From: CAWAYH01 sp963786195
GTDB taxonomy: Bacteria; Acidobacteriota; Vicinamibacteria; Vicinamibacterales; 2-12-FULL-66-21
Direction: 5' to 3'
Length of the DNA stretch: 64,000 nt
Assembly (NCBI GenBank): GCA_963786195.1
Contig: CAWAYH010000001.1
Span: 62,001-126,000 of the forward strand
Of the stretch, positions 1 to 8,535 are shown in pieces. The stretch's first letter is position 1. Every line of letters begins with the position of its first letter. Both the position numbers and the translations under genes were made by a program. The notes below the pieces were generated by a model. The model had not been told where the DNA came from and made no database searches. It worked only from the letters and a program-made list of their open reading frames with translations.

Positions 1-438
1 CAGGTCGTACGCGCGCGCATTGGTCAGCGTGTATTCGTCGATCGGCCCAGGGCCGCTGATGTTCACGCGGATATCCGGCAGCCCCTCGATGCTGCCGCGG
101 ATCCCGAGCGTCGGCCCGGTCTTCAAGCCGATCGGGTAGACGGTGATGCCGACACCTTGCGTGCGCCTGGTGAGCTCGATCACGTCGAAGGTCGTGCTGC
201 CATCCTGCGAGATGTAGTCGTAGGGGTCTCCGCGCTGCGCCTCATCCACGTGCTGACCTGCGAAATCCGAGAGCGGATGATCGCCGAAGTGGAGCGGCTG
301 GTTGTAGAGCCACGAGTAGTCCACCGTGACCCAGTGCCGTCGGGGCTTCGGCGGGTCATAGGTTTGAGCATCGGCAACCGCCGTCGCCAGTAGGACAACG
401 ATGGCGGCGATCGTCAGCACCCTCCGGATTTGCAACAA
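1..438 (-). CDS. Secreted hypothetical protein (C-terminus cut by the window edge)
   Basis: An open frame of 146 codons runs from a TTG codon at 438 to the window edge with no stop, so the C-terminus is missing. The N-terminus has basic residues, a hydrophobic stretch (LTIAAIVVLLATAVADA) and an Ala-x-Ala-like cleavage site just before QTYDPPKPRRHW, which is a Sec signal peptide. The mature part contains YNQPLHFGDHPLSDFAG and a Gly/Pro-rich segment, with no family I recognise. GAGG lies five bases before the first of two tandem TTG codons. Probably a periplasmic or outer-membrane protein; function unknown. Confidence 0.55.
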   Translation of the reverse strand, partial: MLQIRRVLTIAAIVVLLATAVADAQTYDPPKPRRHWVTVDYSWLYNQPLHFGDHPLSDFAGQHVDEAQRGDPYDYISQDGSTTFDVIELTRRTQGVGITVYPIGLKTGPTLGIRGSIEGLPDIRVNISGPGPIDEYTLTNARAYDL

Positions 439-506
439 GTGGTCCTCGCCCAGGGATCAATCCAGTGACCCGCCAGACGGGTCAACGAAACTACAATGTA
501 CTCCAA

Positions 507-1608
507 GTGCCGCCCACCGTCCTTGCCGCCGTGATGCCGGCGCCGCGTCAGCCGATTGAGATTCGCGAATTCCCGCGGCCCGATCTCCCGCCGGGCGCGG
601 CGCTGCTGCGCGTCGCGCGATCGGAAGTCTGCGGGACCGACGTGCACCTCTGGCACGGGCGCCTCGCCGGCGTTCCCTATCCGATTATTCCAGGACATGT
701 GTCCGCGGGAGTGCTCGAGTCGATTCGCGGACCGCTGGTCGGGCTCGACGGATCGGCTCTGGCCGAAGGCGATCGCGCGGTGTTCTTCGACGTGCACCGG
801 ACCTGCGGACGCTGTCGCGCCTGCACCGTCCAGCGGACGCCCACGCGGTGTGTGTCCCGACGCGTGTATGGCATCACGGATTCCGCGGCCGAGGGCCTGT
901 TCGGCGGGTGGGCTCAATACGTGTACCTCGAGCCTGGCGTTGGCGTCGCCGTCCTGCCTGACTCGGTCACGTTCGAGGATTACATCGGTGGCGGCTGCGG
1001 TCTGCTGACGTCCGTGCACATCATCGAGCGCGCATCGCTCGTTCCTGGAGATACCGTCCTCGTACAGGGCGCGGGGGCCGTCGGGCTCTGCGCTGTTGCG
1101 CTCGCCCGGATCGCCGGCGCATCGACGATCTTCGTGATTGGCGCGCCGGCATCGCGGCTTGCGCTCGCGCGCGAGATGGGCGCGGACGAGGTGTTCGATC
1201 TGGAGTCCACCACGCCGGACGAACGGCTGGCGGCCGTCCGGGATCGTCACGCACGGCGACGGGGTCGACCTGGTCATCGAAGCCGCGGGCTCGCCGCGCG
1301 CGCTGGAGGAGGGCGTGACGCTCGTCCGAAACGGCGGACGCTATGTCGTGGCCGGGCATTACACGGACGTCGGGCCCAGCATGATAAACGCGCACCAGCA
1401 CATCACGCGAAAACACATCGAGATTCGCGGCTGCTGGGGGAGCGAGGCCGGCCACTTCCTGCGCGCGCTGAGCCTCCTCGACCGCCACGCCGCCCGCGTC
1501 CCGTTCCACGCCATCGGCGCGCGCCGCTATCCGCTCGCGTCACTCAATCAGGCGCTGAGCGATGCTGAAGCGATGGTCATAACCAAAGCGTTGGTGGATC
1601 CTTGGTAG
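507..1608 (+). CDS. Zinc-dependent alcohol dehydrogenase (MDR family), frameshifted
   Basis: Medium-chain dehydrogenase/reductase, expected to oxidise or reduce an alcohol or polyol with NAD(P). The catalytic zinc region CGTDVHLWHG and GHVSAG, the structural zinc loop CGRCRACTVQRTPTRC (four Cys) and the Rossmann motif GAGAVGLCAVALARIAGA are all present. The frame breaks near 1245, after GADEVFDLE...RLAAVRD. The C-terminal third (DGVDLVIEAAGSPRALEEG to the stop at 1608) continues in the next frame, so one base is gained or two are lost. I chose the GTG at 507 because family members begin a few residues before the PAPRQPIEIREF motif; ATG 534 is an alternative. The substrate cannot be told from sequence. 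Confidence 0.8.
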
Positions 1609-1611
1609 TTC

Positions 1612-1726
1612 CAGGTTGTCGGTTGTCGGTTTTTGGTTTTTGGTTTCAGGCTTTTGGTTCTGAACCGAGAACCGAGAACCGGAACCGAAAACCAAAAACC
1701 GAAAACGAAGAACCGATAACCGATTA
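1612..1726. repeat. Low-complexity self-complementary intergenic spacer
   Basis: An A/T-richer spacer between the dehydrogenase and pyruvate kinase. The left half is built from iterated GGTTGTCGG, GGTTTTTGGTTTTTGG units. The right half is built from GAACCGAGAACCG, CCGAAAACCAAAAACCG units, which are their reverse complements, so the transcript could fold into a long imperfect hairpin. Base composition is unlike either flanking gene. It could serve as a terminator or an mRNA structure, but no function can be shown. The arms resemble simple-repeat expansions more than a transposon end. Confidence 0.6.
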
Positions 1727-3136
1727 ATGAGGCATACCAAAATCGTCGCCACCGTCGGTCCAGCAAGCAACTCGCGCGAGGTGCTGCAGGCGCTGATTCT
1801 CGCCGGCGTCGACGTGTTCCGGCTCAACTTCTCGCACGGCACCCACGACGCCCACGCAGCGGTGTTCCACAGCATCCGTGAAGCGGCGAGCGCAACGAAA
1901 CGTCACGTCGCGATCATGCAGGACCTGAGCGGTCCGAAGATCCGGACCGGTGCCCTCGCCACGAGCGAGCCGCTGTCGTTGAAGGACGGCGACGAGCTCA
2001 TTCTGGCCGCGGGCACCGACCCCGGCAGGCCTGGGCGTGTGACGACACCGTATGCGGAATTGATCACGTCGGCCCGGCCCGGCGACAGGTTGCTGCTCGA
2101 CGATGGACGCATCGAGCTCAGAGTGGTGGGCAGGACGGAGGACGCCCTGAAAACGACCGTCGTCCACGGCGGACTGCTTGCGGCGCACAAGGGCATCAAC
2201 GCGCCCGGTGTCCCGCTGCCTCCGTCGGCGGTGACCGAAAAGGACGCGTCCGACCTGAGGTTCGGCCTCGCGCTGGGGGTCGACCTCGTGGCGCTCAGCT
2301 TCGTGCAGACCGTCGAGGACGTCCAATGCGCGCTCGACATCATGGAGGCCGCAGGACGAACGGTGCCGATCGTTGCCAAGATCGAACGGCCCCAGGCCGT
2401 CGACAACCTCGATGGCATCCTGGCCGTGGCGCAGGGCGCCATGGTCGCGCGCGGCGATCTCGGTCTGGAGATGCCGCTCGAGCAGGTGCCCCGCGTGCAG
2501 AAGGACATCATCCGGCGCGCGCGTGCGCGCGCGTGTCCGGCCATCGTGGCCACGCAGGTCCTCGAGTCGATGCGAGTCGAGCCGCGGCCGACGCGTGCCG
2601 AAGTGAGCGACGCGGCCAACGCCGTCTGCGAGGGCGTCGACGCGATCATGCTCGCGGGCGAGACCGCGGTCGGAGCCTATCCGGTCCGGGCTGTGCAGAC
2701 GCTCGACGCGATCATCCGTGACGCCGAGTCGATCAGACCGACGGAGCGCGTCGTGCCCGAAGTCGATCCGACCGGCAGCCGCCATGGCCACGCGTTGTGC
2801 GAGGCCGCCGTCACGCTCGCGACAACGGGTCAGGCCGACGCGATCGTCGCCGTCACGAACGAGGGCAAAACCGCGCGTCTGCTTTCCGCGTTGAGACCGG
2901 CGGCGCCCATCCTCGCGGCGACGCCGGACGCCGGCGTGGCCGGCATGCTCGCGCCGTTGTGGGGCGTCGAGCCCTTCGTGACGAACGAAAAGAACGTCGA
3001 TCTCCTGAAAGCCGAGCTGCTGGATCGTGGCCTTATTACCCCCGGCTCGATCGTCGTGTTCGTCAACGTGAGCCCGGAGCCCGACCGGACCGACGCCAAC
3101 TTTCTTCACGTCCGTCAGGCCGCAATCAGATCGTGA
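1727..3136 (+). CDS. pyk: Pyruvate kinase
   Basis: Last glycolytic step, phosphoenolpyruvate + ADP to pyruvate + ATP, in the cytoplasm. The 469-residue length is normal for the family. It starts MRHTKIVATVGPASNSREVL and has the RLNFSHGTHDAH substrate segment, the PKIRTG strand, the AKIERPQAVDNLDGI active-site segment with the catalytic Lys, the MVARGDLGLEMPLEQVP metal-binding motif and the MLAGETAVGAYP segment. The C-terminal domain contains VTNEGKTARLLSALRPAAPILAATP. The stop TGA overlaps the GTG start of nhaA, so the two genes are probably translationally coupled. Confidence 0.96.
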   Translation: MRHTKIVATVGPASNSREVLQALILAGVDVFRLNFSHGTHDAHAAVFHSIREAASATKRHVAIMQDLSGPKIRTGALATSEPLSLKDGDELILAAGTDPGRPGRVTTPYAELITSARPGDRLLLDDGRIELRVVGRTEDALKTTVVHGGLLAAHKGINAPGVPLPPSAVTEKDASDLRFGLALGVDLVALSFVQTVEDVQCALDIMEAAGRTVPIVAKIERPQAVDNLDGILAVAQGAMVARGDLGLEMPLEQVPRVQKDIIRRARARACPAIVATQVLESMRVEPRPTRAEVSDAANAVCEGVDAIMLAGETAVGAYPVRAVQTLDAIIRDAESIRPTERVVPEVDPTGSRHGHALCEAAVTLATTGQADAIVAVTNEGKTARLLSALRPAAPILAATPDAGVAGMLAPLWGVEPFVTNEKNVDLLKAELLDRGLITPGSIVVFVNVSPEPDRTDANFLHVRQAAIRS

Positions 3137-4284
3137 AGCCAGCCGATCGCGGGCTGACGTCGACCTGGACGTTCATCCTCGACAACTCACTGCTGCTGGT
3201 AGCCGGGACGGTCACGGCCATCGTGTGGGCCAATCTCGCGCACGAATCCTACGAGCGGATCGCGCACGTCCTGCACTTCGTCGTCAACGACATCGGCATG
3301 GTGTTCTTCTTCGCGCTCGCGACGAAGGAGATCTTCGAGGCGACGCTGCCAGGCGGCGCGCTCGCTTCACCGCGTCAGGCGGCGGCGCCGCTGGCCGCGG
3401 CGGTGGGCGGCATGGTTGTGCCGGCATCGCTCTACGCGATCATGGCAGCCCTCGACGGCCGGACCGCGCTGATGCGGGGCTGGGCCATCCCGTGCGCGAC
3501 CGACATCGCCTTCTCGTACATGGCCGCGCGCCTGATCTTTCCGCGCGAGCACCCCGCGATACCGTTCCTGCTGCTGCTCGCGATCGCCGACGACGCGCTG
3601 GGATTGATACTGCTGGCGATCGTCTACCCGAGCGGCCCGGTCTCGTTGGCGCGTTTCGCGATCTTCATGGTCCCCGCCATCGGCCTCGCCTGGTCCTTCA
3701 GGCGAATGCGCATGCAGAGTTTCTGGCCGTACATCCTGGCGGCCGGAGGTCTGTCGTGGATGGGGCTGTATTTCGGTGGCGTGCATCCGGCGCTGGCGCT
3801 GGTGCCGATCGTGCCGTTCATGCCGCACGCGCCACGCGACCTCGGGCTCCTGGATCCGCGAGAGGACACGCAGCCGGACACGATGAACCGGTTTGACCAC
3901 TGGTGGAAAGCGCCGGTGCAGCTGATCCTGCTTTTCTTTGGCCTGGCCAACGCCGGGGTGCTCTTTTCCGCCGTCGGCCCCGCCACGTGGATCGTGCTGA
4001 CGTCGCTCGTCATCGGCAAGCCGCTGGGCATCCTGCTCATGACGGTGATGGGCGTTCGTGCCGGCCTGCAGCTCCCCAGTGGCCTGACGTTCCGCCACGT
4101 CACCGTGATTGGTGTCGCCGCCGGGATCGGGTTCACCGTGGCGTTGTTCTTCGCGACGGCCGCGTTTCCCCCGGGAGACGAGCTGGACGAAGCGAAGATG
4201 GGGGCGTTGCTCAGCTTCGTCGCGGCGCCGCTGGCAGTGTTGCTCGGAAGGTCGTGGACGCCGCAGTCGGCGCTACGGCGCTGA
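3133..4284 (+). CDS. nhaA: Na+/H+ antiporter NhaA
   Basis: Inner-membrane antiporter exchanging cytoplasmic Na+ for periplasmic H+, 383 residues (family about 390). I chose the GTG at 3133, overlapping the pyk stop, because KPADRGLTSTWTFILDNSLLL immediately precedes the first membrane helix. Key motifs are PCATDIAFS, with the transport Asp on TM4, and AIADDALGLILLA, with the paired Asp of TM5. Also seen are FFGLANAGVLFS and the closing GIGFTVALFFATAAF helix. About eleven hydrophobic segments are visible. It ends by overlapping the convergent SRPBCC gene by 12 bp. Coupling to pyk is only positional. Confidence 0.94.
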   Translation: MKPADRGLTSTWTFILDNSLLLVAGTVTAIVWANLAHESYERIAHVLHFVVNDIGMVFFFALATKEIFEATLPGGALASPRQAAAPLAAAVGGMVVPASLYAIMAALDGRTALMRGWAIPCATDIAFSYMAARLIFPREHPAIPFLLLLAIADDALGLILLAIVYPSGPVSLARFAIFMVPAIGLAWSFRRMRMQSFWPYILAAGGLSWMGLYFGGVHPALALVPIVPFMPHAPRDLGLLDPREDTQPDTMNRFDHWWKAPVQLILLFFGLANAGVLFSAVGPATWIVLTSLVIGKPLGILLMTVMGVRAGLQLPSGLTFRHVTVIGVAAGIGFTVALFFATAAFPPGDELDEAKMGALLSFVAAPLAVLLGRSWTPQSALRR

Positions 4285-4782
4285 CGCCCCCCACGTGTTC
4301 TCCGCGTAGTGCTTGAGCGCCGCGAGCGATGACTGCCAGCCGCGGCCGATGACCGCGTAGTAGCGCCGCCACCGGGCGCTGTCCTCGAAGCCGCTCTGGC
4401 GGACGCGGAGCCGGCAGGCCGGGCCGTCGATCATGCAGCTCACCTCGAGCGACATCGGCCCGATCGGATCGCCATCGGGCGGCATCCACCACGCGTCGGC
4501 CACGAACAGCTCGCGCCCCGGCAGATACTCCATGACCGTGCCGTGGAACACGCCGCCGAGACGCCCGAGCAGGTCGTCGCGCTCGACGGTCGGCGCCCAT
4601 TCGATGGCGTAGACGCCGAGCGGCCTCGCGGTCGTGACGGATCGAATCGCCTGCCACCAGATCGCGAGCGCGACGGGATCGAAGAACGCGGACATGACGC
4701 GCGTGGGCGCGCAACTGATGAGCAGGGACTGCTCGAATTGCGAAGGCCCTGACGTCTGCGACTCGGCCGTCACAGTGGCCAT
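4273..4782 (-). CDS. SRPBCC / AHSA1-like domain protein
   Basis: A 169-residue cytoplasmic protein with the START-like helix-grip pattern: SLLISCAPTRVMSAFFDPVALAIWW near the N-terminus, then HGTVMEYLPGRELFVADAWW. A C-terminal amphipathic helix (GRGWQSSLAALKHYAENTWG) is typical of AHSA1-like proteins that bind a hydrophobic ligand. No catalytic residues can be assigned. It is convergent with nhaA (12-bp overlap) and divergent from the ferritin-like/VIT1 gene. Ligand unknown. Confidence 0.8.
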   Translation of the reverse strand: MATVTAESQTSGPSQFEQSLLISCAPTRVMSAFFDPVALAIWWQAIRSVTTARPLGVYAIEWAPTVERDDLLGRLGGVFHGTVMEYLPGRELFVADAWWMPPDGDPIGPMSLEVSCMIDGPACRLRVRQSGFEDSARWRRYYAVIGRGWQSSLAALKHYAENTWGASAP

Positions 4783-4813
4783 TCTAGCGCCCCCGCTGTT
4801 CTACAATGGCCCC

Positions 4814-5944
4814 ATGCCTGCCCCGTCCGTTCCGCAGGAGAAGCCACAGCCGGATCCAAGCTGGATCGAGCACTATCGCGACGAGCGTGACGCCGCGTAT
4901 CTGTATCGCACGCTCGCGACCCTCGAACCGAACGGCGAACGTCGCCAGCTGTTCGAACGGCTGGCGCACGTCGAGGATCGTCACGTCCAGCGCTGGGAGC
5001 AGCTGTTCCAGGAGAGCGGACGTCCGCTGCCGGACTACCGGACGGCGCTGCGCACGCGGGCGCTCGCCTGGGCCGCGAAGCGGCTGGGGACGTCGACGAT
5101 TCTGCCGCTGATGCTCGCCGAAGAGGGGCGCGAGGTGCAGTCGTACCTCGGGATGGCGCGGCACGCGACCGACCGCCAGACACACAGCGCAGCGGTCGAC
5201 ATCGCCGCGGATTCGGCGATGCACGCCCGGGAGTTGTCGGCCCTCATGGGTCGGGAAGGGGAGCCCTGGCACGTCGGCGGCGCCGGCGGCTACCTCCGCA
5301 GCGTCGTGTACGGCTTCAACGACGGCCTCACGGCCAACTTCGGCCTCGTGGCCGGCGTCATCGGCGCCAACGTCGCGCCGCACATCGTCATCATCAGCGG
5401 CGTCGCGGGCGCATTTGCCGACGCGCTCTCGATGGGCGCCAGCGGGTATCTGGCCGCCAAGAGCGAAGCGGAAGTGCAGGCGCACCAGATCGAGCTCGAG
5501 CGGCACGAGATGCGGCTGATGCCGGATCTCGAAGAGGACGAGCTCGCGGTGATCTACGAGGCGAAGGGGCTTTCGGCGGATCGCGCGCGCGAGACGGCGC
5601 AGGCGATGATGAAGGATCCGATCCAGGCGCTCGACGAAATGGTGCGCGAGGAGCTCAACATCCACCCGGCGGACCTGGCGCCGCTCAAAGACGGGATCGT
5701 GACCGGCGCCGCAACCGCCGTCGGCGCCTTCATTCCTATCGTGCCATTCGTCTGGTTCCCGTTCGACGTGGCCGTCTGGGTTTCGCTCGCCGTCAGCATG
5801 CTCGCGCACTTCGGCATCGGCGCGGCGCGCAGCCTCTTCACCGGCCGCAGCCTCTGGGCCAGCGGCCGCGACATGTTCCTGGTCGGGTTCGGTGTCGCCG
5901 CAGTGGGTTACATCATCGGCGAGCTCGTCACCAGGCTGCTCTGA
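4814..5944 (+). CDS. Ferritin-like/VIT1 fusion protein (MbfA-type iron transporter)
   Basis: 376 residues. The N-terminal ~140 residues form a ferritin-like four-helix domain with repeated Glu and ExxH patterns (YRDERDAAYLYRTLA, FERLAHVEDRHVQRWE, LAEEGREVQSYL). The C-terminal ~220 residues form a CCC1/VIT1 membrane domain (YLRSVVYGFNDGLTANFGLVAGV, then ISGVAGAFADALSMGASGYLA, and four or five helices to the end). This architecture matches the MbfA family, in which the ferritin-like part gates Fe/Mn export by the VIT1 part. I chose ATG 4814; the frame is open upstream but reads antisense over the neighbouring gene. Expected role is iron or manganese detoxification at the inner membrane. Confidence 0.88.
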   Translation: MPAPSVPQEKPQPDPSWIEHYRDERDAAYLYRTLATLEPNGERRQLFERLAHVEDRHVQRWEQLFQESGRPLPDYRTALRTRALAWAAKRLGTSTILPLMLAEEGREVQSYLGMARHATDRQTHSAAVDIAADSAMHARELSALMGREGEPWHVGGAGGYLRSVVYGFNDGLTANFGLVAGVIGANVAPHIVIISGVAGAFADALSMGASGYLAAKSEAEVQAHQIELERHEMRLMPDLEEDELAVIYEAKGLSADRARETAQAMMKDPIQALDEMVREELNIHPADLAPLKDGIVTGAATAVGAFIPIVPFVWFPFDVAVWVSLAVSMLAHFGIGAARSLFTGRSLWASGRDMFLVGFGVAAVGYIIGELVTRLL

Positions 5945-5960
5945 GTCCGGGAGCCGGGAT

Positions 5961-6401
5961 CTACTTCGCGGGCTGCCGCAGCGTCTGCGCGTAGGCGACG
6001 ACCGCCCAGGCCTGCTGCTCGCTCAGCTCCTCTTTGAACGGAGGCATCTTCGGCTTGCGGCGTCCGTTCCAGACCTTGTAGAAGACCACGCCGTCGGAGT
6101 TCTGCTCGGCGCGCTTCGCGGTCGTCAGGTTCATTTCTGGCGGGGCATCCGGGTCCGCATCGGGACCGTCACCGAGGCCGCCGGGACCGTGGCACCGCGA
6201 GCACTTGTCCTTGAACACGGCTTTCCCGGTGGCGATGACCTTCTCGTCGACGGTCAACGGGTTCTTCTTCTCATCCGCGTCCGGCGGCAGCACCCAGCCC
6301 GTCGGCGTCGTCTGCCCCGTTCCGCGTACCATCTCGGCCGCCACGCCGGCGCCGATAACCATCATCGTCATGACAAGAGTGCTCAACGACCGTCGAAGCA
6401 T
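5961..6401 (-). CDS. Periplasmic c-type cytochrome (single heme)
   Basis: 146 residues. A signal peptide (MLRRSLSTLVMTMMVIGAGVAA) is followed by one CSRCH heme-binding motif (CxxCH) and a C-terminal MPPFKEELSEQQAWAVVAYAQTL segment. The MPPF methionine is the likely second axial ligand. I chose ATG 6401 because GGAGG lies five bases upstream; an upstream TTG at 6446 would put extra residues in front of the signal peptide. It is divergent from the LOG-family gene with only 37 bp between starts. Probably a soluble or membrane-anchored electron carrier; the partner is unknown. Confidence 0.9.
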   Translation of the reverse strand: MLRRSLSTLVMTMMVIGAGVAAEMVRGTGQTTPTGWVLPPDADEKKNPLTVDEKVIATGKAVFKDKCSRCHGPGGLGDGPDADPDAPPEMNLTTAKRAEQNSDGVVFYKVWNGRRKPKMPPFKEELSEQQAWAVVAYAQTLRQPAK

Positions 6402-6438
6402 TTGGCCTCCATACGAGAGATGATACAGTTTTTTCCGC

Positions 6439-7548
6439 ATGGCCAACCACCACCAGCCGCTGGCGTACTATCACAAAGAGTTCCTCGACAGCACCGACGC
6501 GCGGCCGATCCGCATCCTCGCGGAGTACCTGGAGCCGCTGCGGCGGTTCCGGCGCGAGAACATTCAGGATACGGTCGTGTTCTTCGGGTCGGCGCGGGTC
6601 CATAGCCGCAAAGTCGCGGAGCGCGCGCTGCTCAGGCTGACGAATCCGAAGACCCGCCGGCGAACCGATCATGCGGCCGCGCTGAAGCGCAGCCGCAAGG
6701 CCGTCGAGTGGTCGCGATACTACGAGGACGCCCGAGAGCTGGCGCACATGCTGACCGAATGGAGCCTGTCGCTCGAGGAACCGCGCCGGCGGTTCGTCGT
6801 CTGTTCAGGCGGCGGCCCCGGCATCATGGAAGCGGCCAATCGCGGCGCGCGCGAAGCCGGCGGCAAGACCGTCGGCCTCAACATCCGCCTGCCGATCGAG
6901 CAGGGACCCAACCGCTACATCACCAAGGGGCTGCTCTTCGAGTTCCATTACTTCTTCATGCGGAAGTTCTGGTTCGCGTACCTGGCGAAGGCGCTCGTGA
7001 TCTTCCCGGGCGGGTTTGGAACGCTCGACGAGATGTTCGAGATCCTCACGCTCGCACAGACGCGCAAGCTGAAGAAGAAGCTGCTCGTCATCCTCTACGG
7101 CAGCGACTACTGGGACGCCGTGTTCGATCTGAAGCCGCTGGCCGAATGGGGAGCCATCGAGGAGCGCGATCTCGGTTTGCTGTGCCGCGTCGACTCCCCG
7201 CAGGAGGCGTTCGAAGAGCTGAAGAAGCACCTCCTCGCGCACCACATGGTGCCGGCGACGCCGCAGGAGAATCGCGCCGCCGGGGCATCGCGAAAAAGGA
7301 AAAGGGACAGGGAAACGGGAACGAGACGGTTAGTACATCAGGAACGGCTCGCGCTGGCGACGGAAATCATCCTCGTCCGTCGTCCACGACTCGATCAGCG
7401 CGCGGACGCCTTCGCCGGCATCGATCGCGCGGCGCAGCCGATCGGATCCGTACAGCAGGTCAATCGGCATCCGCTCGTGCTCGTATTCGTACGGCGGCTG
7501 TTTCCACGCAAAGTGCACCGGATCCTCTCGCCAGAACTCGTGAATTAG
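6439..7548 (+). CDS. LOG family (TIGR00730-like) nucleotide 5'-monophosphate phosphoribohydrolase
   Basis: The core (residues ~40-275) carries the two LOG signatures, CSGGGPGIMEAANRGAREAG and FPGGFGTLDEMFEIL. In the family these form the nucleotide-binding and catalytic site that removes ribose phosphate from cytokinin-type or purine monophosphates. After QENRAAGASRKRKR the reading frame runs about 75 codons antisense over the 3' end of the namZ gene. That part is basic and unlike the family, so an indel around 7290-7330 may have removed the real stop; a TAG lies at about 7330 in another frame. The true protein is probably about 290 residues. Confidence 0.82.
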   Translation: MANHHQPLAYYHKEFLDSTDARPIRILAEYLEPLRRFRRENIQDTVVFFGSARVHSRKVAERALLRLTNPKTRRRTDHAAALKRSRKAVEWSRYYEDARELAHMLTEWSLSLEEPRRRFVVCSGGGPGIMEAANRGAREAGGKTVGLNIRLPIEQGPNRYITKGLLFEFHYFFMRKFWFAYLAKALVIFPGGFGTLDEMFEILTLAQTRKLKKKLLVILYGSDYWDAVFDLKPLAEWGAIEERDLGLLCRVDSPQEAFEELKKHLLAHHMVPATPQENRAAGASRKRKRDRETGTRRLVHQERLALATEIILVRRPRLDQRADAFAGIDRAAQPIGSVQQVNRHPLVLVFVRRLFPRKVHRILSPELVN

Positions 7549-8532
7549 CTCCACGGCCGTCCGGACAGGCTCGAACGTGCGTCGATCGAGGACGTGGATC
7601 TGGCAGCCGCCGCACGACTGCTTCGCGTGCTTGTGGAAAGTCGGCTCGAAAAACGCCGGCCTGAAGTGCACCCCGGGGAGCCCGAGCCCGTTCATCTCGC
7701 CGGCCAGGCGATCTCCGTCGATCCACGGCGCGCCGATCAGCTCGAAGGGGCGCGTCGTTCCGCGCCCTTCCGACAACATCGTCCCTTCGAACAGCACCGC
7801 GCCGGGGTAGACGGTCGCCGTGTCGAGCGTGGGCACGTTCGGCGACGGGATGATCCACGGCAGCCCGGTCTGATCGAGGTACATGTCACGCTGCCAGCCG
7901 TCGAGCGGGACGACCTCGAGGGCTGCACCAATCTCGTACGCCTCGTTGAACAGCCGCGCGAGCTCACCGACCGTCATGCCGTGCCGCATCGGAATGGGGA
8001 ACTGGCCGACGAACGACGTCCAGGCGCTCTGCAGGCGCGAGCCCTCCACTTCGCTGCCCCCGATCGGGTTCGGTCGATCGCACACGACGACCGGCACGCC
8101 GTGGCGCGCCGCCGCCCGCATGCAGTTCGCCATGGTGTAGACGAACGTGTACACGCGGGTTCCGACACCCTGGATATCGACGACGAGCACGTCGATGTCG
8201 CGAAGCATCTCGGGCGTCGGCTCGCGCGTCTCGCTGTACAACGAGTACACCGGGACCTGTCGCCGCGAATCCCGCACGTGCGGCGTCTCGATCATGTTGT
8301 CCTGCAGGTCCGATCGAAAGCCGTGCTGCGGCCCGAACAACGCGACCAGCGTCACGTCCGGATCCTCGAACAATCGATCGGCGGAGTGCCTGAAGCCGGC
8401 GTCCACCGATGCAGGGTTGCAGAGGAGCCCGACGCGGCGGCCCTCGATCAACCGTCGATCTGCGGTCAGCAGACGATCGATACCGGGCGTGACGATCCGG
8501 CGAGCGACTTCGGTAGACGAGAGCATGCGCAT
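7330..8532 (-). CDS. namZ: NamZ-type exo-beta-N-acetylmuramidase (DUF1343)
   Basis: 400 residues, normal for DUF1343. Conserved blocks are GIDRLL, GRRVGLLCNPASVD, FGPQHGFRSDLQDNM, VVDIQGVGTRVYTFVYTM, VCDRPNPIGG and GTMLSEGRGTTRPFELIGAPW. The family includes NamZ, which cleaves terminal MurNAc from peptidoglycan fragments. No clear signal peptide precedes GIDRLL here, so it may act on imported fragments, or the start may lie elsewhere. It follows the PH-like gene by four bases and is probably co-transcribed with it. Confidence 0.88.
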   Translation of the reverse strand: MRMLSSTEVARRIVTPGIDRLLTADRRLIEGRRVGLLCNPASVDAGFRHSADRLFEDPDVTLVALFGPQHGFRSDLQDNMIETPHVRDSRRQVPVYSLYSETREPTPEMLRDIDVLVVDIQGVGTRVYTFVYTMANCMRAAARHGVPVVVCDRPNPIGGSEVEGSRLQSAWTSFVGQFPIPMRHGMTVGELARLFNEAYEIGAALEVVPLDGWQRDMYLDQTGLPWIIPSPNVPTLDTATVYPGAVLFEGTMLSEGRGTTRPFELIGAPWIDGDRLAGEMNGLGLPGVHFRPAFFEPTFHKHAKQSCGGCQIHVLDRRTFEPVRTAVELIHEFWREDPVHFAWKQPPYEYEHERMPIDLLYGSDRLRRAIDAGEGVRALIESWTTDEDDFRRQREPFLMY

Positions 8533-8535
8533 AGT

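Noticed and set aside
465..506. Longer N-terminus for the alcohol dehydrogenase (MTRQTGQRNYNV...)
   Set aside because: No ribosome site, and the family begins near the PAPRQPIEIREF motif; the upstream codons look non-coding.
1724..3109. Long minus-strand open frame opposite pyruvate kinase (461 codons)
   Set aside because: Arg/His/Asp-rich antisense shadow typical of GC-rich DNA; the plus strand has all pyruvate kinase motifs.
2797..3132. Extra 112 codons in front of NhaA
   Set aside because: They overlap pyk out of frame; the first NhaA helix begins right after GTG 3133.
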